From NCBI GenBank assembly GCA_012845835.1, contig JABAKD010000017.1, forward strand, positions 1,510,001 through 1,574,000: a DNA stretch of 64,000 bases. The letters are read 5' to 3'. The DNA is from Undaria pinnatifida. Taxonomy: Eukaryota > Sar > Phaeophyceae > Laminariales > Alariaceae. How positions within the stretch are numbered: position 1 is the first letter of the stretch; every line of letters starts with the position of its first letter. Of this stretch, positions 12,401 through 25,966 are shown in pieces. The position numbers were made by a program, and so were the translations under genes. The notes under the pieces were generated by a model. It was not told the origin of the DNA. It made no database searches and saw only the letters and a program-made list of their open reading frames with translations.

Positions 12401-15400
12401 CCGGGGCTACATTGTGGTGATCCCCTTATCCTCTAGGCTGGCTATCAGAAACTCGGGCTGGCCTGGCCGAATTTCATGTTGGCCTCGCAGAAACTCGAGC
12501 TGCGAAGCCCCTCGGGTTAACTGTTAAAAATTACACGAAAAATTTGCTGGTACCTGGTACTTGGTGCCTTGTGTGAGTACTCTTGTAGTGCTGATACATG
12601 TAGTATTTTATTGTTTTTCGTTTTCGCCTTGTTGTCTTGCGTGTTCTCTCTATTCCACATATCGTAGTTGTATTTTACAGGGTAGTCCTCGGTACCGTTT
12701 TTTTTTACGGTACCAGATAGGACGGTATTGCGAAATGACGGTACTTTTCAAACGGTTGACGGTATTTCGATTTCTCACGGTACTACTTTTGGCGGTACAC
12801 GGTATCGCCGAATTTGACGGTACTTTTTCGGCGGTATCGAAAAGTGACGGTATTTTCTAGACGGTAGACGGTTTTTCGATATTTGACGGTACTTCTTTGG
12901 CGGTACTGCAAAACGATGGTACCGGTCCCGGTACTGCCAAATTTGACGGTACTTTTTTGAGGGTACTGAAATATGACGGTTCCGCCACTGAGAAATACAG
13001 AATTACGAATGACGAAATACTTGACAGTACCTGCCGGGCGGCGATCAAGCATGCCGGCACCACCCCGCTGATGTTCCTGCATACCTATATAGAACGGACG
13101 AATAGAGGCTAGACTAATCGTCGAACCGACAAGCTGACAAACTCACCAGCCTCACGCGAAACAACATTTAGACATTTAGCACCAAATAAGACAATAAAAC
13201 AATACTACTACTGTAAACAATAAAACAATAAAACCTAAAACATGAAAACATTCAATGAAAACCATCACCCTATAATCTTTGACGGTTCTGAATATGACGG
13301 TTTTTCTAAACGGGAAACGGTACTTCGCTTATTTGACGGTACTTTTATGGCGGTGCTGCAAAATGACGGTACTTTTTAAACGGTTGACGGTTTTTCGATT
13401 TTTGACGGTACCGCCTTCGGCGGTACACGGTTTGCCCAAATATGACGGTATTCCGCCGAGTACCGGGACCGACGTACAGCACGGGAAAATTACCTCGGGA
13501 ATTTTCCCGAGGACTACCCTGGTATTTTATACTACAGCAGTGGGTCTCCCAATACAGCCGGTATGTGCTTGCCTAATATACCGGCACTGTGCAGGGCACC
13601 CCCACTAGTGGGAATGCAAAATGCTTCTTGAAACTGTCCGTTTTGTCCAAAACCGACGAATTGAGATACCTATGCGGTACTGGGGGGTCTTACCGATGGA
13701 TGGACGCTCAGGATCCGGTGGATGCAAGGGGAGGCGATGATCACTCTCGCGGCTTCTGGCGTGTCATGTGCATAGATAGCCCTTCGAGTTACGCAAAGTA
13801 CACGAGCGGAACGACGCTTCCCTTGCCAATTGATACGCCTTCAGAAGTAGAAGCTGGTCTGCCGCTGTGTTTCCTGACGAAGGCAGTATTAATACGGTTA
13901 TTAATTTAGTCAACCATCTTTTTTTAACCCCATTTATTTCCTCACACTACTCTCGCGCTCCCTCTCAGTAGTAACTCGAATCCCGGGTCACCTCCTCCCC
14001 CCTCCCCATTACGGTACATGTCTTCATTTTTATCGCGAGAAGATTTCAGCTTTTTTTTGCCTCGTCGACTCGCGATTGCGCCTACCCACGCTGCTACGAG
14101 TAAGCGCTCTCAGCAGTTTTGTTTGCATTTTTTGCAAATCAATTCAAAATCTCACCATGGTTGGAATCGAACTCAAGGACCAACGCTACCAGTATTCGAG
14201 AGTAACCACTAAACCACCGGGGCGACATGTACGAGATAATTCCAGTCGTCCTGAGCGATTTGAATGGCACTATAGAGGGCGGTGGCACTATTCAATCGGC
14301 AATATAGCGGGCTCTCCAGATTGATTAGCGGGTGAATCTGGTCCCAAGGAACGCCAAGGTCGTGGGCTCAAGTCTCACCGAGTGCATGCATGCATACCCA
14401 CGCTCGTAGGGAGTTCGTAGGGAGTTTTTCCTTGCGTAAAAAAATGGCGAGCGGAAAGCACGGGAGATCTTGAATTATAGCGATTATTTACGGAGATGTT
14501 CGGCTTCCTTGGTGTCAGAGACGCGTCATGGAGGGATTTCCGTAAACACGTGTTCATATTGCTTATGTTAGGAACCTCACCCGTTACACGAACGTCGATT
14601 AAATTGGACGAGCGTAACAATTGATGGAATGGAAGAGGTGGACATGCGCGATAAATATGAAGGCATGCGCCAGGAGGGAAAAGGGAGGTGCCCTAACAGC
14701 GGTCAAACAAACACAGGGACCCCAAGGAACACCACCCAAGCAGACCTCTGGTTTGGCTTTGGGTTAGGCTTAGGGCATGGCTTGAGTTTGGGGCTACGGT
14801 TGAGGTTAGGATTCCGGGTCGGGGTGGTGGCCGGCGTTGGCCGAAGACGAAAATAATGTCACCGTCGGGCAAACTATCCCTAAACGGTATCGTGAGAAAA
14901 CCCTACCTTATTGAAACGGTGTCAAGTGTATGCGGGCACGGAATATGTGTCGCGCCTGGGCGGGCTGGTCTGCCGCGGCTGTTGTAATTGCAAGCATATC
15001 CGAAAAAAGGCTTGCCGAGATCATGATTGTCTTAGGCACGACCGCATGTGCGGTCGGGCCGGGAGAAACTACTCTCGCGGCGGACTTACTGCGCCTACCT
15101 CGGCGGTGCATACGTAGACAGCCCTCAGCCAGGTCTAGTTTCCTACGGTGACGGCCGTCGCGCGTGGTGGCGTGCTCTGTGCAATCGTCTATTTTTGGAG
15201 GCACGGTAGCTTGGTGTTCCTTAACATGCCCTAGAGATCGTGATTTTAACACGTCTGTATACCGGGCGAGGAGCGATGACCTGCAGCAATACTGCACCCG
15301 CCGCGGCTGTGTACGCCGTAGACGACCCGCAGGCATTCTATATTTAGCGTCCTACGGTCGCCATCATCGCGCGTAGTAGCTTGCCTATATTTTCGGTGGC

Positions 15401-18400
15401 ACTTTAGCCTAATATCCGAGGGCGCATTTGGCTAAAGTGCCACCGGGGTTGTTCGGTCACACATGAGCAGTTTGTTGCGTAAACGGGGGTTCCGTTGTAA
15501 GCCGTAAAGGGGTTGGTCGTGTGTACCAAGTACCCGATATGGTATTCCAGTGTTTTGTGTTCGTATACATGTCACACGATGGTACTTTTCTTGTATCGTG
15601 GGTACGTACGGCGGGGAGGGGACACTCCAAGAATTGTCCGCCGCAGTTCATCCACTTCATGCGCAGGTTGGAGTCATTCCTATGTCGACTTTTTTTACGT
15701 TTTGATATTGCGATATGCGAGATTTATTGTTCATGGTACTCTCGTATGATACATCGACGTTTCACGGATTGCGGCTGGCTGCGGATGTGATGGACCCAGC
15801 CAGCTCTCTCTATGGGTCTCTTTTGCATAGAGCTTCGTATATACGAGTTACCTGGTGTATCCCTCGCATGCCCACCAGGCACAACTTATCCTGGCACGCC
15901 TGTATCTTGCTTGTACTAATAATACTACAGCTGTAGTGTTGGATATCATATCGAATGCTTCGATACATGAAATCCAATATCAAACGTTCGATTTTCTGTA
16001 CGAGCATTGTATGGAAGAGTTTTTTGTACCGTCACCTGGCATCTCCGTATGCGATGATCGATATGTTCTGTCTTCTGTGGTGAAATGTGATACACACCAG
16101 AGGGATACGTGTTTCCCGGTGAAGGTAATCACCCGAAATTTACAGAGCTCGTGGAACGTAGTGTTTTCAGGAGGAAATACGACTTGTCCCCTACTTCCCC
16201 CCGTGCCATAAACGCCCCCTACGAGTAGTAGTATGGAAACCCCCGAATGTTGGTATGATGACGCTTTAAAGCTCTGTGTGTGAAGTATGTACCGTGTTTT
16301 CGAACCCTCCAAGCTTGACAGATGAATAATTGCGAATTTTTGCGGTTAACTCCGTTGGGACTTGATCCGCAAATGTTGACGAAAAATGTGACGTGATTAC
16401 AGCAACGGCCACATGAACCAATCCGAGCTCTGCTGGTGTGGCAGATGTGTTCGAGCTGCGACGCAGGAAGCTGTGAGGCAAGCGCGAGGCAAGGGGCCAC
16501 TCGGATCGCCTCGAGCTTTTTGTAGACGCTTGATGAGATCGCGCTCGCCGTTTTTTGGTTTGAATGAATGGGGCCCGAAAGAGTTTTATACCCCATTTAG
16601 CATTTAGCGCCGCACTCCCAACATGTGGACAAAACACTTGAACTTAGACTCGAATCATTTTAAGAGTTGGATATGGGTTACGGGGATCCGCTTTTTCCTA
16701 GGTTCATGTTTCATGCAGAACATAGGTCCGCCCGGAGATGGTCATTGTTGTCCGCGTCTCGAAATTATTGCTTCTCCCGGGGAAATTGGGGAATTTTATC
16801 GAAAAGGCTTGTTTCCAATTGTGTGCTTCGGGTCGAGAAAACACCCATTCCTGATATACTGTGAACGAAAGGTGTTGATGTATTTTATATGGTCCTCAGC
16901 TCCAGAGTGACTGGAGCCTGTCCTGTGACCACGGACTTGATTATGCGAGTTAATGTGAGAACAACAGCAACAACAACAATGTGCCATCGACCAACGAAGA
17001 AGTATCGCTTTGATTTTCTTATTCTCGGTGACGCGTTTCAATTCTCGGTTCGGTATCTGTAACTGCTTCGATCGTGAATTAAACCATATATATGAAAATA
17101 TTTGCCTGTACATACCTTGACCTGGCGTATGGCAGGCTCCACTCCAGAGTGATCGGGGCCTGTCCTTTGACCACGGACTTGATTATGCGAGTTAGTTATT
17201 AATAGTGTAATTATAACCGGTCGCCCCGGTGGCGTATCAGGTTATCCTCGAGCCTGGTATAGGTCAGTTTCGTGAGTTCGAGCCCCGCTGAGTGCATACT
17301 CGTATAAATTCGTTGGGACTTTTTCTTGTGGACAAATTGACTTGCGGAAAACGCGAGAGCGTGAGTTAGCAACACTCGGTGAACAATCGACGAGCAGTGG
17401 GATTGCTGAACCCTATGCGCGATAAAAATTGAAGGCAAGAACCGGGGAGAAGGGATGACACCTGTGACCACGGCTTGTCCAGAAGCTGGAAAGTGAAAGT
17501 GTGCAAAAAAAAAAAAAAAAAAAAAGTGTGAGAATAACAGCCGCAACAATGATTAGAACATATACCGCCGTTGACCAGAAAGTCGTCAATCTTTCAGCAG
17601 CGTAGAAAGATCCGGCGGGCTTATCTGGACACTACAATTGACGACAACAAACAAGACAAATACCTGGCATCAGGACTTTTTTTTATCTTTTTTTTTCTTA
17701 GAAGCTTACTCAACGTACACGGCCACAGCGTTCAGTTTCGAATTACAAGTAATCATTTTATTCCGTGCTGGGGGCAGCTGTTTCTCTCGTCATTGTTCTT
17801 TTTTCTTTTTTTTCGGCCTCGCTTGTTTGCTGGCGATGGGGGATTTCGTCCTTACAGGGTCGAAGCCAAATCGATTTTTAATTCCGTTGTGGAATTAGTT
17901 CACCCATCGGACAGATGACGATCCAGATCGTATGGATCATCTAGTTCCTATATACTTGAATGAAGTATGTCGTCAGTGTATGCTGTGCAGAATCTGTGTT
18001 CCACAGATCCAACCGCGGAAACATGTGCTACGTAGATAGTATAGACCAGAGATCTGTCTGCCCTGAAATACACCGATCATGTACAGATCATCAATGGGGA
18101 TATCTGACGATATGTCTCAACGTACGAAATTGTCCCTGTGGATATATCTGCACGGCATGAGTGCCTCCCGAAGTTGTGCTTGTACCAAGGACCAAGGGGT
18201 TTATAGAACTGCTTTTCGATTTGTCCCAGGGGGAGGTCGGCTTCAGTGTCAACCCTTCTGGGAGGGGGAGGGGCGTGAAATGTATCTGTGAACATCCCGA
18301 ATGCCTCCCAAGGTGCAATAGGTACCAGGCACGTAGTTCTGTTTTTTGTGTTTGAGGAAACCTTTTGCTCACCGGGTACCATCGTATGGGAATGTCCTTC

Positions 18401-21400
18401 TGCACACCCTACATGCCTCTCAAATGTAGTTTTTTTTTTTTTTTTTTTCTTATCTGTTATTTTGTGTATTTCCCCTTCCCCCTCTCCAGACGTAACTCAG
18501 ACCCGGGGTCACTGAGCAGAATATTCTCCCAACTCTGCTCCGTCCCCACTACGGTACGCGCGTCCGTTTTCATCGCGAGAGTAGTTCAACAGTTTCTTCC
18601 CTCGTCGACTCGCGTCGAATTGTGCTGGCCCACCTTATGAAGCCGTCGGCAAGTTGTTGTCCCTAGAAAGTAGCAATCTCCGTACCGAGATTTGAACCCC
18701 TGGCTCCAACCTTAGCAGTGTTCGAGGCTAACAACTAGCCCACCCAATCACCTTGCTGTATTTGCAATGTGTATGTTGGTCTCGTAGTTTGTGACCACAG
18801 CAGTAGCAGAGCTGGCCTCTGCAGAAGGAATTGGCACGGACACTGTGCTGGGCGTGGATGGGTGGCAACTATCAATGTGATGTGAAGAACACGTACACAC
18901 TCGCACCCGGTGCCACCAGTAACTACTGCTGTAGTATCAGGAGGTATATGGTTAAATACAAATGCGCTCCAGCTGTGATATGGAAGATTTCGTCGAAGCT
19001 CATCTTTGCAAGCTGTGTGTGATACTCCGATCGCGCGTATTGCTGGGTGTGTCCTCATTAAGGATATAGGTTGGCGACTCCTATTAGAACTATAGTGTTG
19101 CTTGTCTGATGCCAGGGTCGATAGGGTAGTGTTGATCATTCTGTGCGCGGAAACCATTAAGCCCGTCTTTGAGGGGGACAAAAACTGACGGCTGTGGAAT
19201 GCACCAGTTTATTTTGTGTAGACTATACAGTACAGTACTGGTGTTAGGTTTTGGTGTCAACCGTTTTGGGAACGGGTAGGTGTTCCACACCCGGACAGAT
19301 CACGATCTAGATCATACAGATGGTATAGATCATATAGATCATCTACAGCGGTAGGTCCCGTATCTGCCTCGATATATTGCGCAGGATGCGTATGTAAAAA
19401 GTACAGATCCGAACCCTGCAAGTAAAAATATTTTCCATAACCCCAGTAGCCTTTGCGATGTTCTCACCACGAATCATACGAAGTACCAGAAAAAGTACCA
19501 AATATATTTCGATATTTTGAGGTGGTCCGCACATGTTTTTTTTTATCATTTTTCCAAAACGCGCGGCGAAGCCGCGCTCCGGTCGTAGCCTTAGCCTGGG
19601 TTAGGATCGGGGTTATAGGGTTAGGGTTAGGGTTATAGGGTTAGGGTGGGGCGACGCCCTCTCGCGATTTGACAAAAAAAAGCACGAAAACAAAAAACAG
19701 CTTGAAAACCTCTATAAAGTGAAATATTTTTGGTACTTTATCTGGTACAATTCGTGGGACTAAGCCGGTAAAGGCGCCTCTTTTTTTTTTTTTTTTTTTT
19801 TTTTTTCACACACTTTTACTTTCCAGCTTCTGGACAAGCCGTGGTCACAGGTGTCGTCCCTTCTCCCCCCCGGTTCTTGCCTTCAATTTTTATCGCGCAT
19901 AGGGTTCAGCAATCCCACTGCTCGTCGATTTTTCATCGAGTCTTGCTAACTCACGCTCTCGCGTTTTCCGCAAGTCAATTTGTGCGCAAGAAAAAGTCCC
20001 CACGAATTTATACGAGTATGCACGGGGATTCGAACTCACGAAACTGACCTATACCAGGCTCGAGGATAACCTGATACGCCACCGGGGCGACCGGCTAGCC
20101 TCTATAACCCTGCGAATATTCGTTATTTACGAAGGACCATAGTAATGACCTGCAAATCTTCGTTATTTACGGAGGACAATAGTAATGAGGAACCACGGTA
20201 TTATACCCAAGACAATACCGAAGACAAAATATTCCACTGCTTTTACCAACCAGATTTCGTCGCCGTTGCTGGGTTCCCCCGTCAGTGTATGATGGAGAGA
20301 TCGCACGGCTCCCACCCTCTACAATGAGCTAGACCATACAGATCTTCCGTGAAATATCTAGATCATCCAGTGGGGATAGACCATCTGTGTCCGACGTGTG
20401 GTCGTATTCCGCTTGGCGCAGCTTCGATAGCGTGGTCGATAGAGCGTGCAGCACACCCTAAAAGTTGTGTTTCAATTTTGTTCCGATTTTCCAAGCGGTA
20501 GGGGTTGCGGTTGTCGATGTGGTTCAGTGTGTACTTCAACCATTGTAAAAATTTCAAAACCATTTATGAAAAAAAATGCTAGGACGTACTTGTAATATTC
20601 AATATTTTGTACAGCATCGTAGTTGATGATGGATGCGCACTAACTCGCTAGGTCAGCTTTGATTCCGAGATTTGTCAGCCGGTATGAGGTTACGGTCAGG
20701 GTTAAGGAATCTACTGGTTTAAGGGATCTACTGGTGCCAAAAATGTATATGCACCCCTAGCGGTGTGTATAAGCCATAACGCTAATGAATATACTAGCTA
20801 CTATTTTACGACATATACTAACATCACCCTGTTGACCCTGATATCTACACTGTAGTTGTAAGGGAAGTCGCCGACCTATATCCTTAACGAGAACACACAA
20901 CCCGTAATACGCGCGATCGGAGTATCACACACAGCTTGCTAAGATGAGTTTCGACAAAATCTTCGATCTCACAGCTGGAGTGTATTTTCATTTTGTATAA
21001 TATACGTTTTGTGCCATGTGGCAAACCCGACCAGAAGCATAAGCCATCGCCTAGCCCATGGAACACAAGGGGTGGGATCAGGGTGTATAGAATACAGTGC
21101 TTTGGGTAGGGTCCTCTAGTTTTTTTGTCACCACTTGCGCTTTGTTTTTGCTTTTTGGTCGTGCCGTCCAATCTCCCTCTTTTCTTTTCGATCGCTTTTT
21201 ATTTTTTGCTTGTTTATTTTCTTGTCAGCCTTTTTTTTTCTAATTGCGATTAGTCTGGCGTGCTTTGTTTTTTGCCCCCGTGCTCATTGCGGTTGACATT
21301 ACATCTCCAAATCACCTTGTAGTTGGAGTATGTTTATCTGTCTCGTGCGAGTAGTTAGTGACCGTACCAGGTATGATGAATCTCGTCTCTCCAGGAGGCA

Positions 21401-24400
21401 TTGGCACGGACAATGGTTGTGCTGGATGCAGATGGGTGGAAACATCAGTTTCATGCGAAGAACACACACCGTAATGTAGATGGGTGGAAACAACAGTTTC
21501 ATGTGAAGAACGCACAACAGCAGTAGCGTCTGTGAGCTCGATATGACTTGCTTGAAAAATGTGAGAACATTCGAGATCGCAGGGGGGGGACGACAAATAA
21601 ACATCCCCGTGTCAGTCAATGGATATTTCAATATTTCGATCTGCCAAATACGAATGGTAGGTTTTTGACAGCAGTGCCGCTTGGCCTCAACTCGGTATCG
21701 AGCTTTTATTTGTTGGTTTCGTATGGGGGATAGATTTTTTCGTCTACGATGGTGGGACTCGCATTTTTTTAAACCATGTTGTCGAACCTGGTCCAAGTTC
21801 TGCATCATACCGGGTACCTGGTACTCTGCATCTCATGCGGTTCTCCTTGTCCTATGAATACGACATGCCACAACAGGATTTTTTAGAGTTTCGAGTGCAG
21901 TGGGTACCCCGGTGTAACCCCTTTAGAGCCCCAAAATCCCTCTCTATGCTAACTTGGAGTAAATTTGTCCCCAAAAAGGGTTTCCAGTTGTAAAGGCGAC
22001 ACGTGTTTACTGTCGCCTTTACAACTGGAAACCCTTTTTGGGGACAAATTTACTTGGAGTCGCCCTTACAACTGGAAACCCTTTTTGGGGACAACTTTAC
22101 TTCACGTTAGTATAGAGAGGGATTAACGCCTTTACAACTGGAAACCCTTTTTGGGGACAAATTTACTTCAAGTTAGTATATAGAGGGATTTTTGGGCCTC
22201 AAGGTAAGAGCAGTAAGAGCTGTCAAACGGGCATGACCTCCATACTAAAAGCCATATATTTCCCACTACAGACAAGAGCAATGCGTATTTAACAGCGCCT
22301 GTTTCGGCTTGTCGCGAAGTTCTCTTCAATCGGGGTGCCCCCTGTAAAGCGTGCTCCATCCAAGCGGGGCCAAGTCGTACCTACCCCTGGTCCTTTATGC
22401 TCCTCTATTCGCCGCCTATGCCACCTTTTTTATGCTCGGTGTTTGCCGATTGCGATTCATAACATGTGTGAATTATGCTCCATGAGGCGTTTTTTGCGCA
22501 AAAACGCCTTAAACGCACGAACACGTGCCCTGGTACTTTTGATATTTTATGCTCCCGACCACCCCGAAATATGCTCGAAATATGCCCGTCAGAGATGAGT
22601 CACACAGCATCGGCCTTTTACAAATGCTAAAATTGAGGTGTGATGCATGCTGTGACCGACAGAGCATGCGACGTATCCTTTTTCTTGTCTTAGACTGGAT
22701 ACATTCTTGTACGATTATAGGAGACATTGTCTGAAGGAGACACTCTTTACAGCCGGCGGCGGCTTTTAGCTTTTACGCCACCGGATTATGCCTCTAGCCG
22801 GACAATTATGCTAGCGTTAGCCCTTACTATGCTAGCAAAACGCTCGTATTCTACTCGAATTATGTTAGCGTTTGCCGTGGTCATGCTAGCATGATACTCG
22901 TTTTCTACTCGACTTGTGCTAGCGTTAGCCCTGATCATGCTAGCATGATGCTCGTGTTCTACTCGCATTACGCTGGCATTAGCCCTGATCATGTTTGGAT
23001 GATGCTCGTATTCTACTCGAATTAAACCCTGATCATGCTGACATGATGCTCGTATTCTACTCGAATTGATCCTGATTTTTTTTTTCTATCCTCCGGCGGA
23101 TGGGGAAAAATAAATCTTTAGCTCACCACACTTCCACGTATTTTCATACACGTCGTGTGTCGATTTGACTCAGTTGCTTTCACAGCCCAACGCTAGCTGG
23201 CGCACCCTTCGGGTCCCATTGTAGGTATAGCGTAAGCTGTCCCTATCAGTGGTCTTCGTTACAACCCCGGCAGCGCAAGCTGATCCTGATTTTGCTAGCA
23301 TGATGCTCTTATTATTCCCGGGGTCAAAAGCACCAATTCGGCTAGATACTGTGCTGGCACGAAAGACCATGGGCTCGTAGTCGTACCGGCATCATACACT
23401 GCTCACCGCTCGCCCTCCACGAACCCGGACCCCCCCCCCCCCCCCGAACGTACACATCTGTACTCCGGGTTATGGTACATGGCCAACATATGCTGGTATC
23501 ACATCACGCCTTCGGATGCATCCACGGTGTGCAAAGGTGTGTCGTATTTCAGCGAGGTTCGCCAATTTGGGTCGGAAGTCAGCCTATCATTGGCTGGGTT
23601 TTTTGGTAGAGTGTTCGCTTGCTACTCTGACCCACCCCCAAAGTACATGGCCGACCCTGGGACAGTGTACTGCCAACACTGGACACCTTCGGAGGCATCC
23701 AGGGTGTGCGGGGAGTTGTATTGTGTTTGCGTTATGGCCCGGTTTGAGAAGAGCGGTCAGCCGTCCCCATCTGGGTGGGGGGTTGGTGTCGTGATGGCGT
23801 ACACCGCGTTCGTTTTCAATGCTTTTTTCACAGAGTAACACCTGCAACGTGAAAGCTGGTGCCTGTGATTATGTTCTATCGTAAGTAGGCGTTGTAAGGC
23901 CAGATTTGTTTGACGCAGCGTGTGAACTCTACAGTGGCGTTCCTCATACTTCGGCAATGTTTTTTTCTGCGGCACAAGCGGTTCAACGGTATGACAGGAT
24001 ATTCCACGGTATATAGGGTTATATTATGGGTTACTTGGCACGTTAGCCCGTTCTACGGTATGGTGCAATATGCCACGGTATGACGTGGTTAGGTTGTTCC
24101 ACGGTACGTGCGTACCGTTTTGCTAGTAGTAGGCCTCGTCATTTGCCTATTCTACCATTTGTTTGGGCCATTCTACATCGTGATTGGCTTCTTCACGGCA
24201 TAATAGGCTATTCCGCATCATGATGGGTGATCCATTACGATCAATTTATTACGAAAGGCTACTTGTTGTTGCGATAGGTTATCCTCGTTACGACAGCTTA
24301 TTCAACGGTACAACAGACTATTCCAGGGCACCAGCGATGTCATGCTTGATGTTCCACCGCTTTTTTTGTTTTTGCCATTCCTTTGTATTGTTTGCTGTTC

Positions 24401-25932
24401 CCCGACATCATAGGCCTATTGGGTTGTGCAATATTTCGATAGACTACTCCACGGTGATCGTACAGGTGTCGGCTATTCCGCACGGCATTGTTCACGATTC
24501 CGCTGCAGTGTGTCTTGCGCCATTCCGCGTTCAATGGGTTGTTCGGCAATACGACAGGCTAGCCTGCTAGTCCACAGTACGATAGCCTGTTCAACGCGGA
24601 TATGCGGCATGCCGCCCCTCTTCGCAGCTTCGTTCCATGTGGGAAACGCGTAAAAAAAAAATAATTTGACAAGAACCTGTAATATTAAACACTCGAAGTT
24701 AGCCAGTTTGGGACCCGCATACAGCGATAAAACGAATGAGCAGTGCGTGTTTATGACGGCGTGAGCGTGCGGCATATGATGCTGCGTGCTTCGGGCGTGT
24801 CCTTTAGCTACTTTTTGCTTAGGGATGTACGTTGCTGGTGATGGTAACACAACGGCAACTGGACGTGGTGATGGGTAACATAATTTCTTACGGTAACACG
24901 ATGTGGCGTAGCGTCCCCTGAACGGAAACACCTCAGTTCACTTTGGAAAACCTCTCACAATCCACATCCCCTGTATTTCACAAACACCACATCAGCGGAT
25001 TCGCGTTTCTTTTCGCGATAACCGCGGCAAAAAAAGTGGTTGTGCGATTTCCGCGTGTTACAGGCAACGTTCTCATTTATTTGGTTATTGGTTTATATCC
25101 CTGCTTTGCTTCTTGTGGCCGATTCGGTAATAGTCGGGTTTTTTCGTCATGTTTTCGAGGGCTGTTCACGGGTCAATATCACTTCTCACGTGTCGGAAAT
25201 GGGTCAGAGTGACCCAGCCCGATCCGCGATATTTGAAAGCCTCCTGACCCGATCCGACCCGATCCGACCCGATCCGACCCGACCCGACCCGACCCGACCC
25301 GACGCGACGCGACCCGATCCGACCCGACCCGATCCGACCCGACCCGACCCGACCCGACCCGACCCGACCCGACCCGACCCGACCCGACCCGACCCGACCC
25401 GACTCGGCCCGCGAGTTTGAAAGCCTCCCCAACGGACCCGCGGGCCGGGTGATGACCATTGCAAAGCCCGGATATTTTCGACTTGAAATCCTTAAAGAGA
25501 TGGCCGTCCTGGGACCCAGGTGTAGCGGCCCAAGAAACGTGAAGCGCTGTCATGTCAGCCTTTGACACACATAGATATGACACATCACGATTTCTCTCAT
25601 CTGTTGATAGATCCTGTCTGTCGGCATGGCGTGTGGTGCAGGATCTGGGTATAACCTCTTTAGCACTGCAGTCCAAATTTGGGGACAAATCCCTTGAAAA
25701 TCGAGTCAGATATAGGTTTCGGTACACTGCAGTAGTAGAGGGGTTAACGCCTTTACGACTGGAAACCCTTTTTGGGGACAAATTGACTTGCAGTTAGTAT
25801 AGGGAGCGATTTGGGGGCTTTAAAGGGGTTAAGGTCCAGATCCAAACCCAGGTGTCTCTCACCCCGACAACGTGATTTGTGGGCAATATGCATATGAGTC
25901 GAATCGTGATGGCTTAAGACGCATCGTGTATG

Positions 25933-25966
<34 letters not shown>

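Noticed and set aside
13589-13909. 106-codon ORF beside the hAT-like element
   Set aside because: Lies outside the TSD and shows no transposase motif. No support for a gene.
22805-23318. CRISPR-like array
   Set aside because: Units are contiguous and degenerate without unique spacers, in a eukaryotic intron. It is a minisatellite.
25640-25743. Second intact TTAA MITE left of 25744
   Set aside because: Some shared words (AACCTCTTTAG, TTTGGGGACAAAT) but the ends and TTAA are not preserved. At most a decayed copy.
25179-25781. 200-codon minus-strand ORF with Val-Gly-Ser-Arg repeats
   Set aside because: Product of the (GACCC)n satellite, open in all frames.
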